DNA from: Stenotrophomonas sp. HITSZ_GD
GTDB taxonomy: Bacteria > Pseudomonadota > Gammaproteobacteria > Xanthomonadales > Xanthomonadaceae
NCBI RefSeq assembly: GCF_029543105.1
Contig: NZ_JARQXB010000004.1
Location: 248,001 to 312,000, forward strand
DNA length: 64,000 nt
Direction: 5' to 3'
In this document: positions 1 to 8,595 of the stretch, in pieces
How the letters are laid out: each line of letters begins with the position of its first letter
How positions within the stretch are numbered: position 1 is the stretch's first letter
Translations under genes and position numbers: made by a program
Notes under the pieces: generated by a model
The model's database searches: none
Told to the model about the DNA's origin: nothing
The model's input: the letters and a program-made list of their open reading frames with translations, nothing else

Positions 1-1
1 C

Positions 2-670
2 GCCGGCGAGGTGAGGCTCAAGCTTCCCACCGGCATCGGCGGGCGCGGGCAGTGGCTGCTGCAGGACGCCGCGATGCTCGATGCCGTGCTGGCGCAGTTG
101 CCGCCAGGCTATCTCGCGCGCCATGGCGTCGTGCTGGAGATGCACCTGGTGCGGCTGATCACCTTCAGCGTGGGCGAGGTCGAGTTCGGCGGGCAATCCA
201 TCGCCTATCACGGCACGCAATCCACCACCCGGGCGCGCGATGGTCACGCGGTCTACGGCGGCTCGGCGCTGGAGGTCGTCCGGGGGACGCTGGAGACGCT
301 GCTGGCCACGCCGCTGGAGCCATTGCAGCGCGAGGCGGTGAGGGCCGCGCACGCGTTCGACCGTGCACTGCGCGAGGCCTGGCCCGGCCTGCACCTGTCG
401 CGGCGCAATTACGATGTCGCGTGTGGCGAGGACGCGCACGGCCACGCGCGTTGCGGCGTGCTCGAACAGTCCTGGCGCATCGGCGGCGCCACGCCCGCCG
501 AACTGGCGGCGATGGCCGCCTTTGCCGAGGATCCCGCGCGGCAATGCGTGCGCGCGGCCACGCACGAGCGGCATGGCGAATCCGCGCCGCCCGGCGCGGA
601 GGTGTATTACCAGGCCGACGACCCGCAGCTCGGGCCGCTGGTGAAATACGTAACGGTTTCGAACGTGTAA
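2..670 (+). CDS. DUF3182 family protein, 3' part only
   Basis: The reading frame is open from the first bases of the window. The residues before the first possible start (GTG at 11) continue in frame, so the real start lies upstream and about 223 residues are seen. The motifs RLKLPTGIGGRGQ near the visible N-terminus, then HGTQSTTRA, YGGSALEVVRG and LVKYVTV at the end, are what I recall of DUF3182, a family of about 370 residues with an ATP-grasp-like look. Function is unknown. The Gly-rich stretch could be a nucleotide-binding loop, but that is inference. The next gene follows after 9 bases with its Shine-Dalgarno across this stop codon, so the two are probably co-transcribed. Confidence 0.6.
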   Translation, partial: AGEVRLKLPTGIGGRGQWLLQDAAMLDAVLAQLPPGYLARHGVVLEMHLVRLITFSVGEVEFGGQSIAYHGTQSTTRARDGHAVYGGSALEVVRGTLETLLATPLEPLQREAVRAAHAFDRALREAWPGLHLSRRNYDVACGEDAHGHARCGVLEQSWRIGGATPAELAAMAAFAEDPARQCVRAATHERHGESAPPGAEVYYQADDPQLGPLVKYVTVSNV

Positions 671-679
671 GGAGGACCC

Positions 680-1516
680 GTGGAAGTCAAGCTCTCCACC
701 CTGCAGATTCCCGTCGAGGACGCCGAGGTCGGTGCCACGCTGCTGACCCCCACCGGCATCCCCGGCATCCTGTTCGTGCACGGCTGGGGCGGCAAGCAGC
801 AGCACAACCTGGTGCGCGCGCGCGAAGCGGTGGGCCTGGGCTGCGTGTGCCTGACCTTCGACCTGCGCGGCCACGAAGGCTGGGTGTCGATGCGCGATAC
901 CGTCACCCGCCCGCAGAACCTGGCCGACATCATCGCCGCCTATGACCATCTCGCCTCGCTGCCGTACGTGGACTCGGGCGCCATCGCCGTGGTCGGGCTC
1001 AGTTACGGCGGCTACCTCTCTGCGCTGCTGACCCGCGAGCGGCCGGTGGCGTGGCTGGCGCTGCGCTCGCCGGCGTTGTACCGCGACGACCATTGGGAGG
1101 CCCCCAAGGTCGCGCTCAATCGCGAGCCGGACCTGATGGACTACCGCCGCAGCGAAGTGGGCCCCGGCGAGAACCTCGCCCTGGCCGCGTGCGCCGAGTA
1201 CGAGGGCGATGTGCTGCTGGTGGAGGCCGAATGCGACACCATCGTGCCGCACCAGGTGATCCGCAATTACGCCAACGCCTTTGCCCGCGCGCGCTCGGTG
1301 ACCTCGCGCCTGCTGCGCGGTGCCGACCACGCGCTGACGGTCAAGGAGCACCAGCAGGCCTATACGCGCTACCTGATCGACTGGTTGACCGAGATGGTGG
1401 TGGGCCGCCGCGTCGATGTGGCCAGCGAACTGGTGGCCGAACGCAAGCGCTTCGTGCACAGCACGGCCGAGAACAAGGAGGGCGTGCCGCCGATGCAGTT
1501 GCGGGTCAACCGCTAG
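680..1516 (+). CDS. alpha/beta hydrolase
   Basis: This is a 278-residue alpha/beta-hydrolase-fold enzyme. An oxyanion-hole strand ([10 protein letters not shown], residues 29-38) precedes the nucleophile elbow GLSYGGY near residue 107. A late Asp (EAECDTIVP) and His (GADHALT) fit a Ser-Asp-His triad. It starts with GTG at 680, supported by an AAGGAGG Shine-Dalgarno at 669-675. There is no signal peptide, so it is expected in the cytoplasm. The substrate cannot be read from the sequence. It sits directly behind the DUF3182 gene, and the two are probably one operon and may act together (inference). Confidence 0.8.
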   Translation: MEVKLSTLQIPVEDAEVGATLLTPTGIPGILFVHGWGGKQQHNLVRAREAVGLGCVCLTFDLRGHEGWVSMRDTVTRPQNLADIIAAYDHLASLPYVDSGAIAVVGLSYGGYLSALLTRERPVAWLALRSPALYRDDHWEAPKVALNREPDLMDYRRSEVGPGENLALAACAEYEGDVLLVEAECDTIVPHQVIRNYANAFARARSVTSRLLRGADHALTVKEHQQAYTRYLIDWLTEMVVGRRVDVASELVAERKRFVHSTAENKEGVPPMQLRVNR

Positions 1517-1536
1517 CCGGTGGCGCGGGGCGTGGC

Positions 1537-1542
1537 TATGAT
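1537..1542 (+). promoter_or_regulatory. -10 box TATGAT, possible leaderless promoter
   Basis: TATGAT lies in the context GGCTATGATCGCCGC. The ATG of the next gene starts only 6 bases after the box, where transcription would begin, so the mRNA could be leaderless. A near-identical context recurs upstream of rplS, and related boxes lie upstream of ffh and rpsP. Confidence 0.45.
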
Positions 1543-1548
1543 CGCCGC

Positions 1549-1869
1549 ATGCCCTTGCGCCACTTCGTCCACGTGGTTGGTTTCCAGGTGCCGGTCGGCG
1601 ATGCCTTCCTGCGCGAGCCGATGCTGGTGATGCTCGACCGCGTGCCACGCGAGGCGTGGCGCGCGGTGTTCCAGTTGTGCGTGGAGGAGCTGCCCGACAG
1701 CCTGCTGCGCGAGCCGCCTCGCATCGAAGGCGCCGAGGTGCAGGTGTTCCTGGCCCAGGCGCCGCAGCGCGCGTTGGTCGGCGAGGTCCGCCGCTTCGTC
1801 GAACGGGTCAACCGCATGACCTTCCTGCGCGAAGGCAGCACGCTGCACGGCGGCCGCACGGGCAGCTGA
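1549..1869 (+). CDS. small conserved-looking protein, function unknown
   Basis: This is a 106-residue acidic/hydrophobic soluble protein beginning MPLRHFVHVVGFQVP. I do not recognise a family. In favour of a real gene: a good -10 box just upstream, normal residue composition (not the Arg/Ala/Gly-rich look of shadow frames), and it exactly fills the space between the hydrolase and the convergent ccsA-like gene. There is no signal peptide or membrane segment. The protein contains a run of MLDRVPREAW and a Val/Arg-rich C-terminal helix region (RALVGEVRRFVERVN). The start is the only ATG that gives a compact protein; no Shine-Dalgarno is visible, consistent with leaderless translation. Confidence 0.6.
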   Translation: MPLRHFVHVVGFQVPVGDAFLREPMLVMLDRVPREAWRAVFQLCVEELPDSLLREPPRIEGAEVQVFLAQAPQRALVGEVRRFVERVNRMTFLREGSTLHGGRTGS

Positions 1870-1874
1870 GTGGC

Positions 1875-2672
1875 TTAGCCCGGCTGGATGCCCAGGATCA
1901 GTTCCAGCACGAACTTGCTGCCGAAGAAGGCCAGCAGCAGCAGCGCCATCGCGGTGAGCGTCCAGTGCACCGCCTTGCCGCCGCGCCAGCCGTAGCGCCA
2001 GCGGCCCACCAGCAGCGCGCCGAACACCAGCCAGGACAGCACGCTGAGCACGGTCTTGTGGAGCAGGCGCTGGGCGAGGAAATCCTCCACGAACAGCAGG
2101 CCGGTCAGCAGCGTGAGGCTGAGCAGCACGAAGCCGACGGCGATCGTGCGGAACAGCAGCGTCTCCAGCTCGGTCAGCGGCGGCAGCGCGCGCAGCCAGC
2201 GGTGGAAATCGCGCCGCCGCAGCGCGCGTTCCTGCAGCCACAGCATGATCGCCAGCAGGGCGGCGATGGCGAGGGTGGCGTAGGCGAGCAGGGCGAGCCA
2301 GGCGTGCACTTCCAGCCGCCAACCCAGTGCCGGGCTGGGTTCGTGGCCATGCCCGTGGTAGGCCAGCAGCAACAGCGCGGCCAGCGGGAACACCACCACG
2401 CCCAGCGCGGCCATGCGCCCGCGCGTGCCGACCAGCGTGGTCAACGCCGCCATGCCCAGGCCGACCAGCGACAGCGCGGCGAAGAAGTGCATGTCCGGGC
2501 CGCCGGCGGTGCGCGTGGCGACCAGCACGTGGTAGCCCGCGTGCAGCACCACCGCCAGCACTGCCGGCACCCGCCAGGCCTGCGGGGTGCGGCCTTCGCG
2601 CGCCACGCTGCCCACGAGCAGCCCGGCGGCGGCCAGGTAGAGCAGGGCGGCGATGAATACGGTGGCGGTCAT
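1875..2672 (-). CDS. cytochrome c assembly (CcsA/YpjD-like) inner-membrane protein
   Basis: This is a 265-residue integral membrane protein of about eight helices, matching the CcsA/CcmC-like heme-handling family in its short YpjD form. The family is known to carry conserved His residues in membrane segments; here H44 (VVLHAGYHVL), H62, H121 (EVHAWLALLAYA) and a late LLHKT are visible. The WWD heme motif of true CcmC/CcsA is not seen, so this is the YpjD-type relative often found next to ffh. The start at 2672 (MTATVFIAALLY) puts the first helix at the N-terminus. It is divergent from ffh with about 120 bases between them. A role in cytochrome c maturation is family inference. Confidence 0.8.
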   Translation of the reverse strand: MTATVFIAALLYLAAAGLLVGSVAREGRTPQAWRVPAVLAVVLHAGYHVLVATRTAGGPDMHFFAALSLVGLGMAALTTLVGTRGRMAALGVVVFPLAALLLLAYHGHGHEPSPALGWRLEVHAWLALLAYATLAIAALLAIMLWLQERALRRRDFHRWLRALPPLTELETLLFRTIAVGFVLLSLTLLTGLLFVEDFLAQRLLHKTVLSVLSWLVFGALLVGRWRYGWRGGKAVHWTLTAMALLLLAFFGSKFVLELILGIQPG

Positions 2673-2759
2673 CGCGGCAGTTTCGCACACCGCGGGCCGC
2701 CGCCGCAGGACCCGGATGCCGCGCCCGGCGGCGGTGCCGGCCGGGCGCGGCGCTGCCGC

Positions 2760-2765
2760 TATAAT
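2760..2765 (+). promoter_or_regulatory. ffh promoter -10 box TATAAT
   Basis: A perfect TATAAT lies within CCGCTATAATCG (2756-2767), 30 bases before the ffh start. The same 12 bases occur upstream of rpsP at 6081-6092. No good -35 box is visible at the usual spacing. Confidence 0.6.
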
Positions 2766-2795
2766 CGGACTCCGTTTCCCCCTGGCACAGCGCGC

Positions 2796-4181
2796 ATGTT
2801 CGAGTCCCTCACCCAACGTCTTTCCGGCACCATCGAGCGCCTGCGCGGCCGGGGCCGCCTGACCGAGGAAAACATCCGCGAGGCCACCCGCGAGGTGCGC
2901 ATCGCCCTGCTCGAGGCCGACGTGGCATTGCCGGTGGTGCAGGCGCTGGTGGAGCGCATCAAGGTGCGCGCGGTCGGCCAGGAAGTGCTCAAGTCGCTCA
3001 CCCCGGGCCAGGCGCTGATCAAGGTCGTGCGCGACGAGCTGACCGCGGTGATGGGCGCGGCCGCCAGCGACCTCAACCTCAACGTGCCGGCGCCGGCGGT
3101 GATCCTGATGGCCGGCCTGCAGGGCGCGGGCAAGACCACCACCGTGGGCAAGCTCGCCAAGCACCTGAAGGAAAAGCGCAAGAAGAAGGTGATGGTGGTC
3201 AGCGCCGACGTGTACCGGCCGGCCGCCATCGAGCAGCTCAAGACGCTGGCCGACCAGGTCGGCGTGCTGTTCTTCCCGTCCACCGCCGAGCAGAAGCCGG
3301 AGGCCATCGTCCGCGCGGCCATCGACGATGCGAAGAAGTCCTTCGTCGACGTACTGCTGGTCGATACCGCCGGCCGCCTCGCCATCGACGAGGCGATGAT
3401 GGCCGAGATCAAGGCGCTGCATGCGGCGGTGAACCCGGCCGAGACGCTGTTCGTGGTCGACTCGATGACCGGCCAGGACGCGGCCAACACCGCCAAGGCC
3501 TTCGGCGAGGCGCTGCCGCTGACCGGCGTGGTGCTCACCAAGACCGACGGCGACGCGCGCGGTGGTGCGGCGCTCTCCGTGCGCTACATCACCGGCAAGC
3601 CGATCAAGTTCGTCGGCACCGGCGAGAAGGTCGATGGCCTGGACGTGTTCCACCCGGATCGCGTCGCCAGCCGCATCCTGGACATGGGCGACGTGCTGTC
3701 GCTGGTGGAGCAGGTCGAGCAGAGCGTGGACCAGGAGAAGGCCGCCAAGCTGGCCGCCAAGGTCGCCAAGGGCAAGAAGTTCGACCTCAACGACATGAAG
3801 GAACAGCTCGAGCAGATGCAGAACATGGGCGGCATTGGCGGCCTGATGGACAAGCTGCCGGGCATCGGCAAGATCCCGGACAACGTCAAGGACCAGGTCA
3901 CCGGCAAGGAAGTGCCGCGGATGATCGCCATCATCAACTCGATGACCAAGAAGGAACGCCGCAACCCGGCCCTGCTCAACGGTTCGCGCCGCGCCCGCAT
4001 CGCGCGCGGCTCGGGCATGCAGCCTTCGGACGTCAACAAGCTGATGAAGCAGTACCAGCAGATGGAAAAGATGATGAGCAAGCTGGCGGGCGGCGGCATG
4101 AAGGGCATGATGCGCAGCATGCGCGGCATGATGGGGGGCATGGGCGGCCTGGGTGGCCGCGGCGGGTTGCCGTTCCGTTGA
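2796..4181 (+). CDS. ffh: signal recognition particle protein Ffh
   Basis: This is a 461-residue SRP54-family GTPase that binds 4.5S RNA and signal sequences of nascent membrane proteins and delivers ribosomes to FtsY. The N-domain ([18 protein letters not shown]) is followed by the GTPase domain with G1 [10 protein letters not shown] near residue 107, DTAGR (G3) and [10 protein letters not shown] (G4). The C-terminal M domain ends in a Met/Gly-rich tail ([14 protein letters not shown]), the flexible signal-peptide groove. The length is normal for the family. Its TGA overlaps the ATG of the nitronate monooxygenase, so translational coupling is likely. Confidence 0.97.
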   Translation: MFESLTQRLSGTIERLRGRGRLTEENIREATREVRIALLEADVALPVVQALVERIKVRAVGQEVLKSLTPGQALIKVVRDELTAVMGAAASDLNLNVPAPAVILMAGLQGAGKTTTVGKLAKHLKEKRKKKVMVVSADVYRPAAIEQLKTLADQVGVLFFPSTAEQKPEAIVRAAIDDAKKSFVDVLLVDTAGRLAIDEAMMAEIKALHAAVNPAETLFVVDSMTGQDAANTAKAFGEALPLTGVVLTKTDGDARGGAALSVRYITGKPIKFVGTGEKVDGLDVFHPDRVASRILDMGDVLSLVEQVEQSVDQEKAAKLAAKVAKGKKFDLNDMKEQLEQMQNMGGIGGLMDKLPGIGKIPDNVKDQVTGKEVPRMIAIINSMTKKERRNPALLNGSRRARIARGSGMQPSDVNKLMKQYQQMEKMMSKLAGGGMKGMMRSMRGMMGGMGGLGGRGGLPFR

Positions 4182-5251
4182 TGGACGCGCCGGCGCGCCA
4201 GCGGGCGGCGGCGTTCGCGCAGCGCTTCGGGCTGGCGATGCCCGTGCTGCTGGCGCCGATGGCCGGCGCCTGCCCGGTGCCGCTGTCGGCCGCGCTGGCC
4301 AATGCCGGCAGCATGGGCGCGATGGGCGCCGTGCTGTCCAGCCCCGATGACATCGTCGACTGGATGGCGGGCTTCCGCGAGGCGAGCGACGGCCCCGCGC
4401 AAGTGAACCTGTGGGTGCCCGATGCGCCGCCGCGCCGCGATGCGGCCGCCGAAGCGGCGATGCGCGCCTTTCTCGCCCAGTGGGGCCCGGAAGTGCCGGC
4501 CCAGGCCGGCGATGCGACGCCAGCCGATTTCCACGCGCAATTCGATGCCTTGATCGCCGCGCGCCCGGCGGTGGCTTCCACCATCATGGGCGTACTGTCG
4601 CCCGCACAGGTGACGCGACTGCGGGAAGCCGGCATCGCCTGGTTCGCGTGCGCCACCACGCTGGAGGAAGCGCGCCACGCGCAAGCCGCGGGCGCCGACG
4701 CGGTGGTCGCGCAAGGGGCCGAGGCCGGCGGGCATCGCGGCGCGTTCGACCCCGACGCGGCCGAGCGCCAGATGGTCGGGCTGTTCTCGCTGGTGCCGCG
4801 GTTGGCGGATCAACTTTCCATCCCGGTCATCGCGGCCGGCGGCATCGCCGACGGGCGTGGCATCGCCGCCGCGCTCACGCTGGGTGCCAGCGCGGTGCAG
4901 ATCGGCACCGCGTTCCTGCGCACGCCCGAAGCGGGGCTGCCATCGGCCTGGGCCGATGCCCTGGCCGCCGCCGAGCCGGAGGACAGCGTGCCGACGCGCG
5001 GCTTCAGTGGCCGGCTGGGTCGCGGGCTGGCAACGCCTTACGTGCGGGCGCTCGCCGCTTCCGGCGTCGCGCCGTTGCCGTACCCGGTGCAGCGTGGCTT
5101 GACCGCGCCGATGCGTGCGGCGGCGGTGCGCGAGAACCGGCTGGACGCCCTGCAGGCCTGGGCGGGGCAATCGGCTTGGATGGCGCCGGCGCAGCCGGCC
5201 GCGGAACTGCTGCGTAGCTGGTGGGCACACGCGCAGGCGCTGCTGCCATGA
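4181..5251 (+). CDS. nitronate monooxygenase family flavoprotein
   Basis: This is a 356-residue TIM-barrel FMN enzyme of the nitronate monooxygenase (2-nitropropane dioxygenase) family. Visible hallmarks are LLAPMAG at the N-terminus, [11 protein letters not shown] (phosphate-binding and catalytic His region), [14 protein letters not shown] and [14 protein letters not shown]. These enzymes oxidise toxic alkyl nitronates such as propionate 3-nitronate using O2. Start: the ATG at 4181 shares bases with the ffh stop (TGATG); an in-frame TTG at 4178 is less likely. The 3' end overlaps the class IV aminotransferase by 4 bases (ATGA). The real substrate is unproven. Confidence 0.85.
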   Translation: MDAPARQRAAAFAQRFGLAMPVLLAPMAGACPVPLSAALANAGSMGAMGAVLSSPDDIVDWMAGFREASDGPAQVNLWVPDAPPRRDAAAEAAMRAFLAQWGPEVPAQAGDATPADFHAQFDALIAARPAVASTIMGVLSPAQVTRLREAGIAWFACATTLEEARHAQAAGADAVVAQGAEAGGHRGAFDPDAAERQMVGLFSLVPRLADQLSIPVIAAGGIADGRGIAAALTLGASAVQIGTAFLRTPEAGLPSAWADALAAAEPEDSVPTRGFSGRLGRGLATPYVRALAASGVAPLPYPVQRGLTAPMRAAAVRENRLDALQAWAGQSAWMAPAQPAAELLRSWWAHAQALLP

Positions 5252-6045
5252 CCGCGGCGTGGTGCAACGGACAGCCCGCGGACGCCGATGTCCTGGCGGC
5301 CGTCGCACTGGTCAACTATGGCCACTTCACCTCGATGCGCTGCCTCGACGGCGCGGTGCGCGGGCTGGACCTGCATCTGGCGCGGCTGCAGCACGCCACG
5401 CGCGCGCTGTTTTCGACCGACCTGGACCTGGATCACGTGCGCCGGCAAGCGCGCCTGGCCTTCGATGCGGCCGGCCATCGCGATGCCTGGCTGCGGCTGA
5501 CGGTGTTCTCGCGCGCGTTCGATTTCCGCGCGCCGCTCGCGCCGGTGGCGCCGGACCTGCTGGTCTCGGTCGGGCCGGCATCGGAATGGACGGGCGCGCC
5601 GTTGCGGCTGCACGCCGTCGTATTCCGTCGGCATCGCCCGGAGATCAAGCATGTCGGCACCTTCGCCCTGTTCGACCTGCGCCGGCAGGCCATGGCGGCA
5701 GGCTGGGACGACGCACTGTTCGTCGACGACGCCCGGCAGCTCATCGAGGGGACGACCTGGAATCTGGGCCTGTGGGACGGGCAGGGCGTGACCTGGCCGG
5801 TCGGCCCGGCCCTGCGCGGGACGCAGGAGCGCCTGCTGCAGCGAGGGCTGGAGGCGCTGGGCGTGCCGCAACGGATCCGCCCGGTCGGGCTCGATGAACT
5901 GGCGGGCTTCGCCGGCGCGTTCGCCTGCAATGCGCGGGGTATCCGGGCCGTCGGGGCGGTGGAGGGGCACCGCTTCACCGACGGGGCCGGCGGGCAGCCC
6001 TGGCTGGCGCAGGCCCTGGCGGCCTGTCCCTGGCAGCCCTTGTAG
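5248..6045 (+). CDS. class IV aminotransferase / aminodeoxychorismate lyase-like
   Basis: This is a 265-residue fold-type IV PLP enzyme. [12 protein letters not shown] and [10 protein letters not shown] match the N-terminal family pattern. K136 in [17 protein letters not shown] is the likely Schiff-base lysine, and [10 protein letters not shown] is the conserved E-G-T-x-N cofactor loop. The family includes branched-chain aminotransferases, D-amino-acid transaminase and 4-amino-4-deoxychorismate lyase (folate). The short length and sequence look favour the lyase/unknown subgroup rather than IlvE, but I cannot settle it. The start ATG at 5248 overlaps the upstream TGA (ATGA), so it is translated from the ffh-nitronate monooxygenase mRNA. 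Confidence 0.8.
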   Translation: MTAAWCNGQPADADVLAAVALVNYGHFTSMRCLDGAVRGLDLHLARLQHATRALFSTDLDLDHVRRQARLAFDAAGHRDAWLRLTVFSRAFDFRAPLAPVAPDLLVSVGPASEWTGAPLRLHAVVFRRHRPEIKHVGTFALFDLRRQAMAAGWDDALFVDDARQLIEGTTWNLGLWDGQGVTWPVGPALRGTQERLLQRGLEALGVPQRIRPVGLDELAGFAGAFACNARGIRAVGAVEGHRFTDGAGGQPWLAQALAACPWQPL

Positions 6046-6084
6046 CCGCGGGGCGGGCGGGTTGGCTTCGGCCGGGTCGGCCGC

Positions 6085-6090
6085 TATAAT
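6085..6090 (+). promoter_or_regulatory. rpsP operon promoter -10 box TATAAT
   Basis: TATAAT lies in CCGCTATAATCG, identical over 12 bases to the ffh promoter. It is 51 bases upstream of the rpsP ATG and should drive rpsP-rimM-trmD. No clear -35 box. Confidence 0.65.
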
Positions 6091-6141
6091 CGCCGGCTTA
6101 CCTCGCCATCCTGGCGACTGGGCAACACAGGAACTACAGAA

Positions 6142-6402
6142 ATGGTCAAGATTCGCCTGACCCGTGGCGGCGCCAAGAAGCGTCCGTTCTACCACATCAT
6201 CGTGTCCGACGTGCGCGCCGCGCGCGACGGCCGCAACATCGAGCGCCTGGGTTACTACAACCCGGTGGCGCAGGGCGCCGAGCAGCGCGTCGTGCTGGAC
6301 CTGGCCCGCGTTGACCATTGGGTCAAGAACGGCGCCCAGCTGACCGACAAGGTTCGCAACCTGGTGAAGGAAGCGACCAAGGCCCAGGCCGTCGCGGCCT
6401 GA
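6142..6402 (+). CDS. rpsP: 30S ribosomal protein S16
   Basis: This is an 86-residue S16 with the family start [19 protein letters not shown] and the segment GYYNPVAQ. S16 binds 16S rRNA early in 30S assembly. It is the first gene of the classic rpsP-rimM-trmD cluster, in which ribosome and tRNA modification genes are co-expressed. The length and start are normal. rimM follows after 37 bases. Confidence 0.98.
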   Translation: MVKIRLTRGGAKKRPFYHIIVSDVRAARDGRNIERLGYYNPVAQGAEQRVVLDLARVDHWVKNGAQLTDKVRNLVKEATKAQAVAA

Positions 6403-6439
6403 TCCTGGAGGGGCCGCCCCGCGCGGCCCCATCAGCCGC

Positions 6440-6955
6440 ATGATGAAAGACACCGAGCGCCGCATCCTGCTGGGCAGGATCGTCGGCGCTTTCGGCATTC
6501 GTGGCGAGGCCAAGCTCGAGTCCTGGACCGAGCCGCGACTGTCCATCTTCCGCTACCAGCCCTGGATTCTGCGCGCCCCCAACGGGGACGAGCGGGAAAT
6601 GACCGGGGCGCGGGGCCGCGAGTCGGGCAAGCACCTGACCGCCCAGCTGCCGGGCGTGACCGACCGCGACGTGGTCGAGGCCATGCGCGGCACCGAGATT
6701 TACGTCGCGCGCAGCGCCTTGCCGCCGCCCAAGCCGGACGAGTACTACTGGGTCGACCTGGAAGGCCTGGCCGTGTCCACGGTCGACGGGGTCGAGCTGG
6801 GTACGGTGTCGCACTTGTTCTCCACCGGCGCCAACGACGTCATGGCCGTGCGCGGCGACCGCGAGCGGCTGATCCCGTTCGTGCAGCCGGACTTCGTGCA
6901 GTCGGTGGACTTCGAGGCCAACCGGATCGTGGTCGACTGGGACCCGGAGTTCTGA
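6440..6955 (+). CDS. rimM: ribosome maturation factor RimM
   Basis: This is a 171-residue protein with the RimM N-domain ([23 protein letters not shown]) and the PRC-barrel C-domain ([35 protein letters not shown]). RimM binds S19 and helps mature the 16S rRNA 3' domain. It lies between rpsP and trmD as in most proteobacteria. Two adjacent ATGs (6440 and 6443) are possible starts. Confidence 0.97.
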   Translation: MMKDTERRILLGRIVGAFGIRGEAKLESWTEPRLSIFRYQPWILRAPNGDEREMTGARGRESGKHLTAQLPGVTDRDVVEAMRGTEIYVARSALPPPKPDEYYWVDLEGLAVSTVDGVELGTVSHLFSTGANDVMAVRGDRERLIPFVQPDFVQSVDFEANRIVVDWDPEF

Positions 6956-7000
6956 TCTTCCCGCCGGTTCGCGCCGGCATCCCCACGGATCGACCCGCCC

Positions 7001-7771
7001 ATGCGCATCGACGTCCTCAGCCTGTTTCCCGAATTCATCGCGCAATGCGCCGCGTTCGGCGTGGTCGGCCGGGCGCAGGAGCGCGGGCTGCTGGAACTGC
7101 AGGGCTGGAACCCGCGCGATTACGCCAGCGGCAACTATCGCCGCGTGGATGACCGTCCGTTCGGCGGTGGGCCGGGGATGGTGATGATGATCGAGCCGCT
7201 GCGTGACTGCCTGGCCGCCGCGCGCGCGGCCGACGAGCGCCCGGCGCCGGTGGTCTACCTGAGCCCGCAAGGGCGCCCGCTCACCCAGCCGCGCGCGCGC
7301 GAACTGGCGAGCTTGCCGCGCCTGATCCTGCTGTGCGGCCGCTACGAGGGCGTGGACGAGCGCTTCCTGGACCACGAGGTGGACGAGGAGATCTCCATCG
7401 GCGACTACGTGCTCTCCGGCGGCGAGCTGGGCGCGGCGGTGCTGATTGACGTGGTGACCCGGCTGCAGGACGGCGCGCTGAACGATGCCGAATCCGCGGC
7501 GCAGGACAGTTTCGAAGGCACGCACGGCCTGCTCGATTGCCCGCACTACACCCACCCGGCCAGCCACGAATGGGGCGACGTGCCGGAGGTGCTGCGCTCG
7601 GGCAACCATGCCGCCATCGCGCGCTGGCGCCGCCAGCAGTCGCTGGGCCGCACCTGGTTGCGGCGGCCGGACCTGTTCGACGAAGCGAGCCTGGACAAGG
7701 CCGACCGCAAGCTGCTGGAGGCGTTCCGCCAGCAGGGCCGGCCGGAGGGCGAGGAAGGCTCCAGCCCCTAG
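7001..7771 (+). CDS. trmD: tRNA (guanine-N1)-methyltransferase TrmD
   Basis: This is a 256-residue SPOUT methyltransferase that makes m1G37 in tRNAs and so prevents +1 frameshifting. It shows [12 protein letters not shown] at the N-terminus, [12 protein letters not shown], the knot region [15 protein letters not shown] and [10 protein letters not shown], and the tRNA-binding [19 protein letters not shown] with conserved HPASHEW. The C-terminus is slightly extended ([10 protein letters not shown]). It is third in rpsP-rimM-trmD; rplS follows after 179 bases with its own promoter candidate. Confidence 0.97.
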   Translation: MRIDVLSLFPEFIAQCAAFGVVGRAQERGLLELQGWNPRDYASGNYRRVDDRPFGGGPGMVMMIEPLRDCLAAARAADERPAPVVYLSPQGRPLTQPRARELASLPRLILLCGRYEGVDERFLDHEVDEEISIGDYVLSGGELGAAVLIDVVTRLQDGALNDAESAAQDSFEGTHGLLDCPHYTHPASHEWGDVPEVLRSGNHAAIARWRRQQSLGRTWLRRPDLFDEASLDKADRKLLEAFRQQGRPEGEEGSSP

Positions 7772-7791
7772 CGCGGCGGGGGCGGTTCGGC

Positions 7792-7797
7792 TATGAT
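7792..7797 (+). promoter_or_regulatory. rplS promoter -10 box TATGAT
   Basis: TATGAT lies in GGCTATGATGCCGC, 153 bases before the rplS ATG. This suggests rplS has its own promoter and a long 5' leader in addition to read-through from trmD. The leader (about 7804-7950) has a small GGCCG-gctt-CGGCC hairpin at 7812-7825. I see no known riboswitch or L19 leader motif. Confidence 0.5.
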
Positions 7798-7950
7798 GCC
7801 GCGTTCCCATCGGCCGGCTTCGGCCTGGATGGCGGAATGGCAAGACCCCCGCAAGACCCACTCATAACAAACGTGCGGCGCAATCCTGCGACCGCATGAG
7901 CCCAAGTTGTCGATTACGACACGACCACCCGAACAAGATATCGGTGTCCC

Positions 7951-8355
7951 ATGAGCAAGCTGAACAAGTCCATCGTCGCGGAATTCGAATCCGCCCAGAT
8001 CACCCGTGAACTGCCGAAGTTCAGCCAGGGCGACACCGTCGTGGTGAACGTGAAGGTGAAGGAAGGCAACCGTGAGCGCGTCCAGGCCTATGAAGGCGTG
8101 GTCATCGGCACGAAGAACGCCGGCCTGAACTCCTCGTTCACCGTCCGCAAGATCTCGCACGGCTACGGCGTCGAGCGCGTGTTCCAGACCCACAGCGCCA
8201 CCATCGACTCGGTCGAAGTGAAGCGCCGCGGCAAGGTTCGCGCCGGCAAGCTGTACTACCTGCGTGGCCTGGAAGGCAAGGCTGCCCGCATCAAGGAAGA
8301 CCTGGCCGCCGCCGCGCAGGCCAAGGCCGCCCGCCTGGCTGCCAAGGCCGAGTAA
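7951..8355 (+). CDS. rplS: 50S ribosomal protein L19
   Basis: This is a 134-residue L19 at the 30S-50S interface, with [40 protein letters not shown] and [23 protein letters not shown]. The C-terminal Ala/Lys-rich tail ([12 protein letters not shown]) makes it longer than the 115-residue E. coli protein, a length I associate with xanthomonads. It is followed by a strong terminator. Confidence 0.97.
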   Translation: MSKLNKSIVAEFESAQITRELPKFSQGDTVVVNVKVKEGNRERVQAYEGVVIGTKNAGLNSSFTVRKISHGYGVERVFQTHSATIDSVEVKRRGKVRAGKLYYLRGLEGKAARIKEDLAAAAQAKAARLAAKAE

Positions 8356-8392
8356 TTCCGATCGCGGGTTCGCCCGCCGCGTCGAACAGAAA

Positions 8393-8415
8393 GCCGCCCT
8401 CCGGGGCGGCTTTTT
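8393..8415 (+). terminator. rho-independent terminator after rplS
   Basis: A perfect 7-bp stem, GCCGCCC / GGGCGGC, with loop TCCG is followed directly by TTTTT. It lies 38 bases after the rplS stop and ends the rpsP-rplS block. Confidence 0.9.
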
Positions 8416-8468
8416 GTTTGGCCGCTTTGTGTGGCCACGTATACGCGCAGTGCTCGCGCTAACGGCGC

Positions 8469-8489
8469 GAGCGGCCTCAGCCGCGACCG
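8469..8489 (+). repeat. REP-like palindromic element, copy 1 (single)
   Basis: A 21-base sequence containing GCGGCCTCAGCCGC matches the elements at 25559-25579 except for one base. It sits in the gap between the rplS terminator and the convergent MATE gene, followed by the 14-base palindrome GACCGTGCACGGTC (8485-8498). The rest of the gap (8416-8595) shows no gene. Confidence 0.5.
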
Positions 8490-8595
8490 TGCACGGTCAC
8501 GGCGGCAAGCCCATGCCCGGCGTGGCACGGCACATCGCCTCCCAACACCGGCGGGCGCCGCAGGGAGCAGCAGGCGCCCTCGCTTCTGCGTTCCG

